Counted from the stretch's first letter, positions 44,409 to 53,805 are shown. The stretch: 64,000 bases of DNA from Streptomyces sp. NBC_00091 (GCF_026343185.1 NZ_JAPEMA010000001.1:1240001-1304000); one strand, 5' to 3'. Numbers and translations: made by a program. The notes: a model not told the origin generated them from the letters alone.

Positions 44409-45355
44409 TTCGCCACCTCCGTACGGCGGAACATGTTCAGGTTTGCCTTGAGCCGCTCGAACGGGGTCGGCGGCAGGCTGCGCAGCGAGCCGCGGGCGTA
44501 GCGGCGCTCCAGGTAGTACTGGCCGACGCTGAAGACGCTGGTCAGCGCGAGGTACCAGATGGAGGCGACGAAGTACATCTCGATGACCGCGCCGGCGGTG
44601 CTGCCGATGTTGGAGCTGGCCCGCAGGAGTTCGGTGTACTGCACGGCCGAGACCAGGGAGGAGGTCTTCAGCATGTTGATGAACTCGTTGCCGGTCGGCG
44701 GGATGATCACGCGCATCGCCTGCGGGAGCACGACGCGGCGCATGGTCTGCGTCCGGGTCATGCCGAGTGCGTGCGAGGCCTCGCTCTGGCCCTCGTCGAC
44801 GGACTGGATGCCCGCGCGGACGATCTCCGCCATGTAGGCGCCCTCGTTCAGGCCGAGGCCCAGCAGGGCGACCATGAACGGCGTCATGACGTCGACGGTC
44901 TCGTTCTTGTAGATCGGGCCCAGGTTGATGTACTGGAAGATCAGCGGGAGGCTGAACCAGACCAGCAGCTGCACGTAGACCGGGGTGCCGCGGAAGAACC
45001 AGATGTAGAGCCAGGACACGAAGCTCGTGACCGGGTTGTGCGAGAGCCGCATCACCGCGAAGAGGATGCCGAGCGCCAGGCCCAGCGCCATCGCGGAGAC
45101 GCTGATGATGATGGTGTTGCCGAGGCCGCTGATGACCGAGGGGTCGAACAGCTTGTCGCCGACCGTCCCCCAGATGATCTTGCCCTGGGAGAAGGCGTAG
45201 ACGAGCCACGCGAGGAGCACGGCGACCACCACGGCGCTGATCCAGCGCCCGTAGTGCCGTACGGGGATGGCCTTGATCGCCTCGTAGGGGGTGGTGCCCG
45301 AGGCGCCGGGCCCGGCCGGAGTTTCGGCCGGACCCTTGTCGATCTTGTCAGTCAC
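44405..45355 (-). CDS. Polar amino acid ABC transporter, permease
   Basis: 316 residues. A hydrophilic 30-residue start is followed by about five membrane segments of the HisM/GluC type and the EAA-like loop [24 protein letters not shown], which contacts the ATPase. Only one permease gene is present, so it probably works as a homodimer. It lies 30 bases downstream of the binding-protein gene. Confidence 0.95.
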   Translation of the reverse strand: MTDKIDKGPAETPAGPGASGTTPYEAIKAIPVRHYGRWISAVVVAVLLAWLVYAFSQGKIIWGTVGDKLFDPSVISGLGNTIIISVSAMALGLALGILFAVMRLSHNPVTSFVSWLYIWFFRGTPVYVQLLVWFSLPLIFQYINLGPIYKNETVDVMTPFMVALLGLGLNEGAYMAEIVRAGIQSVDEGQSEASHALGMTRTQTMRRVVLPQAMRVIIPPTGNEFINMLKTSSLVSAVQYTELLRASSNIGSTAGAVIEMYFVASIWYLALTSVFSVGQYYLERRYARGSLRSLPPTPFERLKANLNMFRRTEVAK

Positions 45356-45385
45356 AATGACTGCCCTTCAGTGGAGCGCTCGGTC

Positions 45386-46336
45386 TTACTTGCCCGCGTT
45401 GACCGTGGCGGACTGCACGGCGCTCTCCTTGACGTTCCACTTCTCCAGGACCTTGGCGTAGGAGCCGTCCTTGATGATGGCGTCGAGCGCTTCCTTGAGG
45501 GCGTCGCGGAGCTGGGTGTTCTCCTTGGAGACGGCGATGCCGAAGAGGCCGACGTCGGCCTGCTGGCCGCCGACCTCGAAGTCGTTGCCGCCGCCCGAGG
45601 TCTTCGCGGTGTAGGCGGTGACCGGGTAGTCGTTCAGGTCGGCCACGGCGCCGCCGGCCTTGACGCGGGTCTGCGCCTCGGCGTCGGTGTCGAAGGCCTC
45701 GATGGTGAGCTTCTTGTCGCCGCACTTCTCGGCCTGCGCCTTGAAGGTGTCCTCGTACGTGGTGCCGCGCTGGACGGCGACCGTCTTGCCGCAGAGGTCG
45801 TCGAGGGACTTGATGTTGTCCGGGTTGCCCTTCTTGACCAGGAGGGAGACGCCGGAGGAGAAGTAGTCGACGAAGTCGACGCCCTTGCCGATCTTGGCGC
45901 CCTTGTCGTCGAGGCCTTCCTGGCGCTTCTTGTTGTCCGTGATCGAGGACATCGCGACGTCCTGGCGGCCGGTCTCCAGGGAGGTGATCAGGCCGTCGAA
46001 GGTGCCGGAGGTGAACTGGAACTTCACACCGAGCTGCTTGCCGAGCGCCTCGGCGATGTCGGGGTCGACGCCCACGATCTTGCCGCCGTCGACGAACTCC
46101 ATCGGCGCGTACGCCGTGTCCGAGCCGACCTTGATGACACCGGCGTCCTGGATCTTCTTCGGGAGCTTCGAGAACAGCGGGGCGCTGTTGTCGGTCTTGC
46201 CCGAAGGGGTCGAGCCGTTGCCCTCGGTCTGGTCGCCACACCCGGTGAGGATCAGGGCGCCGGCGACCGCGATCGCGCCGACCGCGGCGATGCGGGACCG
46301 GGCGGCGGTCGTACGACGGGTGGTGCTTGCGGTCAT
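45386..46336 (-). CDS. Polar amino acid ABC transporter, lipoprotein substrate-binding protein
   Basis: 316 residues. The lipobox LTGC has Cys33 after a long basic signal peptide. The body is a family 3 solute-binding protein (GVIKVGSDTAYAPMEFVDGG..., VDPDIAEALGKQLGV...). GGAGG lies 9 bases before the ATG. First gene of the operon that ends with the ATPase. The ligand-binding Arg/Asp points fit a polar amino acid such as glutamate or cystine-type ligands, but the ligand is not decidable from sequence. Confidence 0.94.
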   Translation of the reverse strand: MTASTTRRTTAARSRIAAVGAIAVAGALILTGCGDQTEGNGSTPSGKTDNSAPLFSKLPKKIQDAGVIKVGSDTAYAPMEFVDGGKIVGVDPDIAEALGKQLGVKFQFTSGTFDGLITSLETGRQDVAMSSITDNKKRQEGLDDKGAKIGKGVDFVDYFSSGVSLLVKKGNPDNIKSLDDLCGKTVAVQRGTTYEDTFKAQAEKCGDKKLTIEAFDTDAEAQTRVKAGGAVADLNDYPVTAYTAKTSGGGNDFEVGGQQADVGLFGIAVSKENTQLRDALKEALDAIIKDGSYAKVLEKWNVKESAVQSATVNAGK

Positions 46337-46862
46337 GAGCTGGTTCCTCCGACAGGGGTGGAAAAGCATCCGAGAGAGGTCGGGCACGCACCATCGAGTG
46401 TCGCGACCTTGTGTGATTACGGCATCTTGCCATTCGGACTGACGCATTCAGGCTGCTCGTCAGGTCAAAATCAGATAACGGGCGCCCCCGACTACCCAAC
46501 AGGACTGCGGGCAAGGCCTCCCGGAGCCGCACAAAACGCCGTGACCTGGCGCTTTTGCCTCACTATTTGCGGCGCGTCTCGCATATCGGACACAGACCTT
46601 TGGACTTTTAGCCAAAACCAGGACAAGGACCCTACGATCAGTCCGGAATCGACTCGTCTGGGCGAGTGTTCTTCGGGTAGAACAGATCCTTACACCCCTC
46701 ATCCGGGGCTCAGGGCGCGCGTGCGGCGCGCCCGCGCGTACGAACCTCCCCTTCGCGGAGACGGTCCAACCGTCGATGCGGAGTACGGACGCGGTGCCCG
46801 CCCACCCCTTAACCAGGAGTGGCCACCCTCAACGATTCAAAGGACTTAAGGGGTCACACGAA
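46337..46862. promoter_or_regulatory. Divergent intergenic region between the ABC operon and malic enzyme
   Basis: These 526 bases are lower in GC than the neighbours. On the plus strand TACGAT at 46633-46638 could be a -10 element for the malic enzyme gene, with a weak -35; this would give a leader of about 220 bases. In that leader GGGCGCGC (46713-46720) and GCGCGCCC (46726-46733) form an 8-bp hairpin. No coding sequence was recognised. Confidence 0.45.
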
Positions 46863-48065
46863 GTGGCAGCGGAGATCGTCAACCCTCGCAGTGACAGTGC
46901 GACGGACAACAACCCCGATGCGGTGTTCGCACTGCACCGCGGCGGCAAGATGGCCATTCAGGCCACGGTGCCGGTCAACGACAAGGATGACCTGTCCCTG
47001 GCGTACACGCCCGGCGTGGCGAAGGTGTGTACCGCCATCGCCGAGCAGCCGGAGCTGGTGAACGAGTACACCTGGAAGTCGAACGTGGTCGCCGTCGTCA
47101 CCGACGGTACGGCCGTGCTCGGACTCGGTGACATCGGTCCCGAGGCCTCGCTCCCCGTGATGGAGGGCAAGGCGATCCTGTTCAAGCAGTTCGGCGGTGT
47201 GGACGCGGTGCCGATCGCGCTCGCGACCAAGGACACCGACGAGATCATCGAGACGGTCATCCGTCTGGCGCCCTCCTTCGGCGGGGTGAACCTGGAGGAC
47301 ATCTCCGCCCCCCGCTGCTTCGAGATCGAGCGGCGTCTCCAGGAGGCGCTGGACATCCCGATCTTCCACGACGACCAGCACGGCACGGCCATCGTGACGC
47401 TGGCCGCGCTGCGCAACGCCGCGAAGCTCACCGGTCGCACCCTCGGCGACCTGCGGGCCGTGATCTCGGGCGCCGGCGCCGCGGGCATCGCGATCGCCAA
47501 GATCCTGGTCGACGCGGGCATCGGCGACGTCTGCGTCACCGACCGCAAGGGCGTGGTCTCCTCGGACCGCACCGACCTGACGGACGTCAAGGCGGAGATC
47601 GCGGGCCTGACCAACAAGAGCGGGCTGAACGGCACGCTCGAGGAGGCCCTCGCGGGCGCGGACGTCTTCATCGGCGTCTCCGGCGGCACGGTCGGCGAGG
47701 AGGCGGTGGCCTCGATGGCGAAGGACTCCTTCGTCTTCGCCATGGCCAACCCGAACCCGGAGGTCCACCCCGACATCGCGCACAAGTACGCGGCTGTCGT
47801 GGCCACCGGCCGCTCGGACTTCCCGAACCAGATCAACAACGTGCTGGCCTTCCCGGGCATCTTCGCGGGTGCCCTGAAGGTGCGCGCGACCCGGATCACC
47901 GAGGGCATGAAGATCGCCGCCGCCGACGCCATCGCCGGTGTCGTGGGTGACGAGCTCGCCGCCGACTACGTGATCCCCTCGCCGTTCGACGAGCGCGTCG
48001 CCGAGGCCGTCACGGCCGCGGTCGCCGCGGCGGCGAAGGCCGACGGAGTGGCCCGCCTGGCCTGA
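46863..48065 (+). CDS. NAD(P)-dependent malic enzyme
   Basis: 400 residues, bacterial short form without the phosphotransacetylase-like part. Malate-binding/catalytic stretch AYTPGVAKVCTAIAE with Tyr near the start; NLEDISAPRCFEIE and HDDQHGTAIVTLAA hold the metal-binding Asp/Glu residues; the cofactor loop is GAGAAGIAIAKIL. It oxidatively decarboxylates malate to pyruvate. GTG at 46863; AAGGGG lies about 10 bases upstream. Cofactor choice (NAD or NADP) cannot be settled by eye. Confidence 0.95.
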   Translation: MAAEIVNPRSDSATDNNPDAVFALHRGGKMAIQATVPVNDKDDLSLAYTPGVAKVCTAIAEQPELVNEYTWKSNVVAVVTDGTAVLGLGDIGPEASLPVMEGKAILFKQFGGVDAVPIALATKDTDEIIETVIRLAPSFGGVNLEDISAPRCFEIERRLQEALDIPIFHDDQHGTAIVTLAALRNAAKLTGRTLGDLRAVISGAGAAGIAIAKILVDAGIGDVCVTDRKGVVSSDRTDLTDVKAEIAGLTNKSGLNGTLEEALAGADVFIGVSGGTVGEEAVASMAKDSFVFAMANPNPEVHPDIAHKYAAVVATGRSDFPNQINNVLAFPGIFAGALKVRATRITEGMKIAAADAIAGVVGDELAADYVIPSPFDERVAEAVTAAVAAAAKADGVARLA

Positions 48066-48089
48066 GGCGCCACGCTGAGCTGTACGGGT

Positions 48090-48121
48090 GAGGCCCGGCC
48101 GGAACGTTCCGGCCGGGCCTC
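48090..48121. terminator. Terminator after the malic enzyme gene
   Basis: A perfect 32-bp palindrome centred on AACGTT, beginning 24 bases after the stop codon. GC-rich stem, no U-tract. Confidence 0.9.
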
Positions 48122-48452
48122 TTCGCGTGCGCGTCGCTCCCTCGCAGGAACGCACCCTCCCCGCCCCCGAACCGGGAGGGGTCGCTCCGCCCTCCTTGCC
48201 GGGCGCGCGAGAGAACGCGGGAACGCAAAGCGAGAATGCGACGAGAATGACAGGCTCATGACGAGCGCGCCGCATGGCTTGAATCCTACCCCCATCCAGG
48301 GGCCCTCTTGACGTTCCGGTTAGTCCTATGGGAGCAGGCAAACCGCCTGGTACGGACGGTAGTTGAGGATCGAACAAGCGCTTCCGCTCCGGCTCGCCGA
48401 CGGTTTCCGGCCTCTGGCCAGGTCGCCCTACCGCCCGGTAGCCTCTGGCGCC
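48122..48452 (+). promoter_or_regulatory. Upstream region of the oxidoreductase gene, probable leaderless start
   Basis: About 330 non-coding bases. Just before the ATG at 48453 lies TAGCCT (48439-48444), a plausible -10 hexamer whose start point would fall on or next to the ATG, and there is no Shine-Dalgarno sequence. This suggests a leaderless message. The rest shows nothing recognisable. Confidence 0.45.
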
Positions 48453-49415
48453 ATGTTCGCTGCCTATGCCGCCAGAATCGACCGAGACCAGCCGCTGAGC
48501 GGCCTTGAGCTGGGCGAACGCCCCGCTCCCGAGGCCCGCCCCGGCTGGGTGACCGTCAACGTCAGGGCCGCCTCGCTCAACCACCACGACCTGTGGTCGC
48601 TGCGCGGAGTCGGCCTCGGCGAGGACAAACTGCCCATGATCCTCGGCTGCGACGCCGCCGGGACCGACCAGGACGGCAACGAGGTCGTCCTGCACTCCGT
48701 GATCGGCCAGAGCGGCCACGGAGTCGGCCCGGACGAGCCGCGCTCGGTCCTGACCGAGCGCTACCAGGGCACCTTCGCCGAGCAGGTGACCGTGCCTGCC
48801 TGGAACGTGCTGCGCAAGCCCGCCGAGCTCTCCTTCGAGGAGGCCGCCTGCCTGCCGACGGCCTGGCTGACGGCCTACCGGATGCTCTTCACCAACGCCG
48901 GGGTCCGCCCCGGCGACTCGGTGCTCGTCCAGGGCGCGGGCGGCGGGGTGGCCACCGCCGCGATCGTCCTGGGCAAGGCGGCCGGCCTGCGGATGTTCGC
49001 CACCAGCCGCGACGAGGCCAAGCGCAAGCGGGCCGTGGAGCTGGGCGCGGTGGAGGCGTACGAGCCGGGCGCGCGGCTCCCGCACCGGGTGGACGCCGTC
49101 ATCGAGACGGTGGGCGCGGCCACCTGGTCGCATTCGGTCAAGTGCCTGCGCCCCGGCGGCACCCTGGTGATCTCCGGCGCCACCAGCGGCGACACCCCGG
49201 CGCACGGCGAGCTGCGGCGGATCTTCTTCCTGGAGCTGAAGGTGGTCGGCTCGACCATGGGCACCAAGGACGAGCTGGAGGACCTGCTGTCCTTCTGCGC
49301 GGCCACCGGCGTACGGCCCGTCATCGACCAGGTGCTGCCGCTGGACCGCGCCCGCGAGGGCTTCGAACGGCTGGAGTCCGGGGACCTCTTCGGCAAGATC
49401 GTACTGACGGTCTGA
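48453..49415 (+). CDS. Zinc-binding dehydrogenase family / quinone oxidoreductase-like protein (MDR)
   Basis: 320 residues of the medium-chain dehydrogenase/reductase superfamily: N-terminal GroES-like domain (SLNHHDLWSLRGVG), then the Rossmann motif VLVQGAGGGVATAAI and a conserved C-terminal LDRAREGFERLESGDLFGKIV. Structural-zinc Cys residues are not arranged as in alcohol dehydrogenases, so it is likely a zinc-independent NADPH:quinone-type reductase. Substrate unknown. Stands alone; convergent with the PadR operon, whose stop codon directly abuts. Confidence 0.9.
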   Translation: MFAAYAARIDRDQPLSGLELGERPAPEARPGWVTVNVRAASLNHHDLWSLRGVGLGEDKLPMILGCDAAGTDQDGNEVVLHSVIGQSGHGVGPDEPRSVLTERYQGTFAEQVTVPAWNVLRKPAELSFEEAACLPTAWLTAYRMLFTNAGVRPGDSVLVQGAGGGVATAAIVLGKAAGLRMFATSRDEAKRKRAVELGAVEAYEPGARLPHRVDAVIETVGAATWSHSVKCLRPGGTLVISGATSGDTPAHGELRRIFFLELKVVGSTMGTKDELEDLLSFCAATGVRPVIDQVLPLDRAREGFERLESGDLFGKIVLTV

Positions 49416-50312
49416 TCAGGCGCCCGGGCGCAGCCCCGCCGCGATGCGGGCGGCGGCGGCCGCCAGGTGGGCGCGGGCCTCGGCGAGCTGCGCCGGGGTC
49501 ACGCCGTGGTCGCGGGCCGCGTCGCGGACATCGTCGCGGAAACGATCCAGCAGCCGGTCCAGGTCCCGCGCCGGGTCGGCCGTGGGCGCCAGGTCCTCGG
49601 CCCATCCCGAGCCCGAGGGCCCCGGGGCGCTCGGCGTCCCGGCCGGCGCGGGGTCGGCCGCGGTGCCGCCGCCCAGCCAGGCTCCGGCCAGGCTGCCCAG
49701 CACCCCGCCCGGCTTGGTGAACTGCTCCTGGAGCTGGGCGGCGATGCGCTGGACCTCCTCGCGGGCCCGATCCTGGGCCTCCTTGGCCTGACGGCGGGCC
49801 TGCTGGGCCTCCTCGCGGGCCCGGCGGCTCTCGTCCTTCGCGCGGCGCGCCTGCTCCTTCCACTCCTGCTTGGCCTTGCGGAGTTCCTCCTTGGCGGCCT
49901 TCCAGGACTCGTCCTCGACGTGGGTCGCCGTGGCGGAGGCCGCGGCCCGCATCTCGCGGCGCAGGTCGCCGGCGGCGCCGCGGACGTCGTCGCGGATCTC
50001 GGCGGCCAGCTCGGAGACGGAGTCCCGGATCTCCAGCTCCAGGTCGGCCAGCTCCCCGACCCGGTCGGCCAGTTCGGCGCGGCCCGCCTCGGTGATGGAG
50101 TACACCTTGCGCCCGCCCTCGGTGGCGTACGTGACCAGCCCCTCGGCCTCCAGCTTCGCCAGCCGCGGGTACACCGTGCCCGCGGAGGGCGCGTACAGGC
50201 CCTGGAAGCGCTCCTCCAGCAGGCGGATCACCTCGTACCCGTGGCGGGGCGCCTCATCCAGCAGCTTGAGGAGGTAGAGGCGGAGGCGGCCGTGGGCGAA
50301 GACGGGCGGCAT
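49416..50312 (-). CDS. PadR family regulator with long coiled-coil tail
   Basis: 298 residues. The N-terminal PadR winged helix (about 1-90) has LYLLKLLDEAPRHGYEVIRLLEE and the wing YATEGGRKVYSITEAGRAEL. Then comes an unusually long charged helix (about 100-200; EESWKAAKEELRKAKQEWKEQA type, RARREAQQARRQAKEAQDRA), probably a coiled coil, and an Ala/Pro-rich end. PadR proteins are usually about 110-190 residues. It lies 1 base downstream of the DUF4097 gene and is probably autoregulatory through the operator upstream of that gene. Confidence 0.9.
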   Translation of the reverse strand: MPPVFAHGRLRLYLLKLLDEAPRHGYEVIRLLEERFQGLYAPSAGTVYPRLAKLEAEGLVTYATEGGRKVYSITEAGRAELADRVGELADLELEIRDSVSELAAEIRDDVRGAAGDLRREMRAAASATATHVEDESWKAAKEELRKAKQEWKEQARRAKDESRRAREEAQQARRQAKEAQDRAREEVQRIAAQLQEQFTKPGGVLGSLAGAWLGGGTAADPAPAGTPSAPGPSGSGWAEDLAPTADPARDLDRLLDRFRDDVRDAARDHGVTPAQLAEARAHLAAAAARIAAGLRPGA

Positions 50313-50313
50313 G

Positions 50314-51234
50314 TCAGAGAACCTTCTTGTCGAGCTGGAGGGGGGCGGCGTCGGCATCGGCCTGCGGGCGGCGCAGAAGGGCGATGGCTCCGGAAACCGT
50401 GGTGGCCCGCAGGGTGCCGGAGCCGGTGCCGAGGGTGCCCGTGATCCGCTTGGCGCCGAGCTGGCCGGTGACCCGCAGGTCCTCGAAGGCGTTGGAGACG
50501 CCGCCGGTGGCGGTGTTGGCCTCGACCTTGGCGTCGGCGGGGTGCGGGAGCCGGATCGCCACCTGGCCGGAGACGGAGTTGAGGAGGATGTCCACCGGCC
50601 GGGGGGCGGCCGGGTCGGGGACCAGGTCGATGAGCATGTCTCCGCTGACCGAGTCGGCCCGCACGCTGCCGCCCGCGCCGTCGACCACCGTCAGACCGCC
50701 GGAGACGGAGTGGAAGCCGAGCTCACCCGTGACGGACTGGGCCTCGACGCTGCCGGAGACCGTGTGCGCCTTGACCCGGCCCGAGAGCCCGACCAGGGTC
50801 GCGTCGCCCGAGACCCCGTGGACCTCGGTGCCGCCGGCGATACCGGAGACGAAGGCGGCGGCGCTGACGGTGGCCAGCTCGACGCGGGTGGCGGCGGGGA
50901 CGGTGAGCGTCACGGTGACGCTGCGCTCCCAGGCCTTGCGGCCGTCCTTGGAGGCACCGGCCCAGGCCTTCCAGGGCTTGCCCTCGAACCACTTCTTGAA
51001 GCCCTGCGAACCGTTCCAGGGCAGGTCCTCGTACGAGAGCGTGAGGGTGCCGCCCTCCTGGACCACGTGCAGCGGCGGCCCCTCGACCTCGCTGACCTCC
51101 AGCCTGGCCGGGCCCTCCTCGGAGGCGACCACATTCACCGCGCCGCCGACGACGCGCACGCGGAGGTCGGCCACCGGCTGCTCGAAGGTGAGCTTCTGCG
51201 GTGCGGCGACGGACCAGGTCATCTGCTCTGCCAT
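50314..51234 (-). CDS. DUF4097 beta-repeat protein
   Basis: 306 residues without a signal peptide. Repeating beta units with VSG/VTG corners (GVSGDATLVGLSGRVKAHTVSG...) form the DUF4097 toast-rack fold. It is cotranscribed with the PadR gene 1 base downstream, an arrangement repeated in many actinobacteria. GGAGG lies about 9 bases before the ATG. Role unknown; the pairing suggests that the protein is the main target, or a sensor partner, of the PadR regulator. Confidence 0.88.
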   Translation of the reverse strand: MAEQMTWSVAAPQKLTFEQPVADLRVRVVGGAVNVVASEEGPARLEVSEVEGPPLHVVQEGGTLTLSYEDLPWNGSQGFKKWFEGKPWKAWAGASKDGRKAWERSVTVTLTVPAATRVELATVSAAAFVSGIAGGTEVHGVSGDATLVGLSGRVKAHTVSGSVEAQSVTGELGFHSVSGGLTVVDGAGGSVRADSVSGDMLIDLVPDPAAPRPVDILLNSVSGQVAIRLPHPADAKVEANTATGGVSNAFEDLRVTGQLGAKRITGTLGTGSGTLRATTVSGAIALLRRPQADADAAPLQLDKKVL

Positions 51235-51264
51235 GGTGCTGCTCCTCCTCGGGGCTGACGCACG

Positions 51265-51302
51265 CAACATATCGCGTCTTCTCGCTAACACGATATATCG
51301 CG
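51265..51302. promoter_or_regulatory. Putative PadR operator/promoter of the DUF4097-padR operon
   Basis: The AT-rich island contains ATATCGCG (51269-51276) and the palindrome CGATATATCG (51291-51300), with AACACGATAT between, 31-68 bases before the start codon. In a GC-rich genome such repeated ATATCG elements upstream of a PadR operon suggest autoregulation. No binding data are implied. Confidence 0.6.
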
Positions 51303-51341
51303 GCCGAGGGAAGTCAAGCGCGACCCGCGCGACCCGCGGTC

Positions 51342-51460
51342 CCGCTGCGCGGGGCTGATCCCCTACCCGCCCTTCGCCCGTTCCCCGGGGCTGCGCCCCG
51401 GACCCCTTGGGGGCTCCGCCCCAGACCCCGCGCCTCAAACGCCGGCGAGGCTGGGGGTGC
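51342..51460. repeat. REP-like unit of composite repeat, copy 2
   Basis: Near-identical to the unit at 13136: the same CGCTGCGCGGGGCTG start, the same ACCCGCCCTTCGCCCGTTCC core and CCTCAAACGCCGGCGAGGCT at 51433-51452. A short internal stretch (the CTCCCCCAGACTCCGTCC part) is missing. It is followed by hairpin copy 2. Confidence 0.8.
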
Positions 51461-51548
51461 CAGCGAGGCGGGAAGGGCCGGCGAGGCTGGGGGACGCCAG
51501 CGGGACCGGATGGGACTGCACCCGCACGGGGTCGCGTACGTGAGGGGG

Positions 51549-51679
51549 CGGGGGCGGGGTGGGGTGTCGTCCGAGACTAAAACGAGATGAATTCGGCGCG
51601 AGGCACCGCCCGGCAGACCAGCAGAGCCAGGGCGCCGAACATCGAAGCCCGTCCCGGACGACACCCCACCCCGCCCCCG
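51549..51679. repeat. Nested inverted-repeat element, copy 2
   Basis: Outer arms 51549-51577 and 51651-51679 (29 bases, one imperfect pair); inner stem TTCGGCGC 51592-51599 with GCGCCGAA 51632-51639. The imperfect pair is G-U in the minus-strand RNA, so the stem survives in that RNA. It lies about 40 bases downstream of the LysR gene stop (minus strand). Confidence 0.85.
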
Positions 51680-51718
51680 ACCCCGACCCACCGACACACC
51701 GCCCGGCAAGGGCTACGG

Positions 51719-52651
51719 CTACGCCACCAGCAGCGAGCTCCCCCGCCGCCGCAGCCACGCGCGGTACGGCGGCGTCCGCAGGGCCGCTTCGCGGTAGGCG
51801 TCGCGGAGGTCCTCGTAGACCTCCGCATGCTCCCCCGGCCGGGTCGCCAGCAGGAGCCGCACCGCCAGGGGGTCCCCCGACAGCGGCCGGATGGCCATGT
51901 CGTCCCGCGGCCCGGACGTCGGCTGGCACGGCGCCACCGCCTCGCCGGAGACGATCAGCGAAGCCGCCGTGTGGTAGTCGGCGTGCAGCACGGGCGGGTC
52001 GAGCCCCGCCCCCGCGAACACCCTCCGCAGCCCGTCCCACTCCCCGTCGACGGAGGGGTCGACGGTCCAGCGGTCACGGGCCAGGTCCTGTAACTCCACG
52101 ATCTCCGACCGCGCGGCCGGATGGTCCCGGGACATGGAGACGAACTGCGGCTCGCGCTCCATCAGCACCCGCAGCTCCAGCCCGGCCGGCACCCGCAACG
52201 GACTGCCCTCGACCTCGTGCACGAACGCCACGTCCAGCTGCCCGGCGGCCGTCATCCGCAGCAGCGCATTGGCCGAGACGTCGACCACCAGCGAGGTCTC
52301 CGTCTCCGGCGCGCGCCGGTGCAGCCGCCGCAGCCACCCCGGCAGGGCCCGGCTGGCCGTGGAGCCGATCCGCAGCCGCGGCCCGTGCGCCGCCGCCCGC
52401 GCCTCCGCGACCAGCGCGGCCATCTCGGCGAGCAGCGGCCGCGCCCGCCCGAGCACGGTCCGCCCGAAGGGGGTCGGCCGACAACCGGTCCGCTCGCGCA
52501 GGAACAGCTCGCCGTCCAGGGCCCGTTCGATCCGGCGCAGTTGCGTCGTCAGCGAGGGCTGGCTCACGCCGAGTTGCCGGGCGGCCTTGTGCAGGCTGCC
52601 GGCGTCCGCGATGGCGCACAGCGCGCGCAGGTGCCTCACCTCGAGCTCCAT
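51719..52651 (-). CDS. LysR family regulator divergent from snapalysin
   Basis: 310 residues. The N-terminal HTH has ALCAIADAGSLHKAARQLGVSQPSLTTQLRRIE, followed by a periplasmic-binding-protein-like co-inducer domain. It stands divergent from snpA, as snpR does in S. lividans/S. coelicolor, where the LysR protein activates the metalloprotease gene. The ATG at 52651 gives the normal LysR start MELEVRHLRAL. Its stop codon lies close to repeat copy 2. Confidence 0.9.
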   Translation of the reverse strand: MELEVRHLRALCAIADAGSLHKAARQLGVSQPSLTTQLRRIERALDGELFLRERTGCRPTPFGRTVLGRARPLLAEMAALVAEARAAAHGPRLRIGSTASRALPGWLRRLHRRAPETETSLVVDVSANALLRMTAAGQLDVAFVHEVEGSPLRVPAGLELRVLMEREPQFVSMSRDHPAARSEIVELQDLARDRWTVDPSVDGEWDGLRRVFAGAGLDPPVLHADYHTAASLIVSGEAVAPCQPTSGPRDDMAIRPLSGDPLAVRLLLATRPGEHAEVYEDLRDAYREAALRTPPYRAWLRRRGSSLLVA

Positions 52652-52756
52652 GACCCGAGGGTAGGCGGGCGGGGAGGGTCGCACCAGCCGCCGATAGCCC
52701 CCCGAATCCCGCCATTCTCACGCTAGTTGACCAATGTGAATCTTGCCGAAACCTGC

Positions 52757-52777
52757 CCGATAGGCCGGAGCTATCGG
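52757..52777. promoter_or_regulatory. Candidate LysR-type operator between the LysR gene and snpA
   Basis: CCGATAG, seven bases, CTATCGG: a perfect inverted repeat with the T-N11-A pattern of LysR sites, about 100 bp upstream of the snpA start and 106 bp from the LysR start. An additional half site CCGATAG lies at 52691-52697. This supports joint control of the divergent genes by the LysR protein. Confidence 0.75.
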
Positions 52778-52875
52778 CCTCTGACATCATCCCCCGGCCC
52801 CATCGGCTCCCTCAGACTCCGGTACCGGACTACCCATCCACCCCCCACAGCACCGGCTGAGTAGGAGCCCCCCAC

Positions 52876-53538
52876 ATGCGCCACTCCCGTAGGACCATGC
52901 TGTCCGCCGCCACCGTCGGCCTCGGCGTCGCCGCCGCTCTCGGAGGTGTCGTGCCCACCGCCGGGGCCACGACCGCCCCCGCCGACGGCTCGGCCCGTTA
53001 CGCCGCTTACGAGCGCTCGCAGGAGAACGAGGCCGCCACCCGGGCCTTCTTCGAGGCCGTACAGCGCTCGGTCGCCGAGCAGCGGGCCGCGAACCCCGGC
53101 GCGCTCGCCGTCACGGTCACCTACAACACCCGCAACGCGCCGAGCTTCCGCACGCAGATAGCCAGCTCCACCCGCATCTGGAACAGCTCGGTCACCAACG
53201 TGAAGCTCCAGGAGGTGTCCTCGGGCGGGAACTTCTCGTACCGCGAGGGCAACGACTCCCGCGGTTCGTACGCGAGCACGGACGGGCACGGCCGCGGCTA
53301 CATCTTCCTCGACTACCAGCAGAACCAGCAGTACAACTCCACCCGCGTGACCTCGCACGAGACCGGTCACGTGCTGGGCCTGCCGGACCACTACTCGGGC
53401 CCGTGCAGCGAGCTGATGTCGGGCGGCGGTCCGGGCACCTCGTGCCAGAACGCCACCCCGAACAGCGCCGAGCGGACGCGCGTGAACCAGCTGTGGGCCA
53501 ACGGCCTGGTCGCCTCGGGCCTGGACTCCAAGGGCTGA
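52876..53538 (+). CDS. snpA: Snapalysin, secreted small zinc metalloprotease
   Basis: 220 residues. A signal peptide with paired arginines ([17 protein letters not shown]) ends near residue 31. A short pro-region follows, and the catalytic domain has [11 protein letters not shown] with zinc ligands His161, His165 and Asp171 (the snapalysin aspzincin-like third ligand). Two Cys in [15 protein letters not shown] likely form a disulfide. The enzyme (M7 family) hydrolyses milk proteins outside the cell. AGGAG lies 8 bases before the ATG. Divergent from its presumed LysR activator. Confidence 0.95.
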   Translation: MRHSRRTMLSAATVGLGVAAALGGVVPTAGATTAPADGSARYAAYERSQENEAATRAFFEAVQRSVAEQRAANPGALAVTVTYNTRNAPSFRTQIASSTRIWNSSVTNVKLQEVSSGGNFSYREGNDSRGSYASTDGHGRGYIFLDYQQNQQYNSTRVTSHETGHVLGLPDHYSGPCSELMSGGGPGTSCQNATPNSAERTRVNQLWANGLVASGLDSKG

Positions 53539-53569
53539 CCCCAAGGGCTAGCCCGGAGGATCCCGAGGG

Positions 53570-53767
53570 CTAAGCCGCAGGAACGTACCGAGGGCAGTCC
53601 GGGTTCCGGCAGGGGCCCGGACTCCACTCGGGAATGAAGATCCCCAGGGACTTGCGCCGTCTGACCACCGTGTCGACGGGGCTCCCGCAAGCCGGGCACG
53701 TCTGCTGCTCGTGCCCGGCGTGCGGGGCGACCGTCCCGTGCTCGCGCTGCTGCTCTTCACCGGCCAT
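53570..53767 (-). CDS. Small zinc-ribbon-like protein of unknown function
   Basis: 65 residues from the ATG at 53767. Cysteines form two knuckle-like pairs: CPACG and CRNPDC, a zinc-ribbon pattern. The end is PRYVPAA. GGAGG touches the ATG with a 1-base gap, which is too close for a good ribosome site, so a GTG at 53791 may be the real start. No named family was recognised. Confidence 0.6.
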   Translation of the reverse strand: MAGEEQQREHGTVAPHAGHEQQTCPACGSPVDTVVRRRKSLGIFIPEWSPGPCRNPDCPRYVPAA

Positions 53768-53805
53768 ACCTCCACGGTAGGCCGGTTTCACCCGTTATGG
53801 CGGGG

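Noticed and set aside
46713..46733. Hairpin in the malic enzyme leader considered as a riboswitch
   Set aside because: A simple 8-bp stem only; no conserved aptamer core or second alternative structure was recognised.
53539..53569. Repeated CCAAGGGCT-like units after snpA considered as a terminator
   Set aside because: Direct, not inverted, short copies; no stable stem could be drawn.
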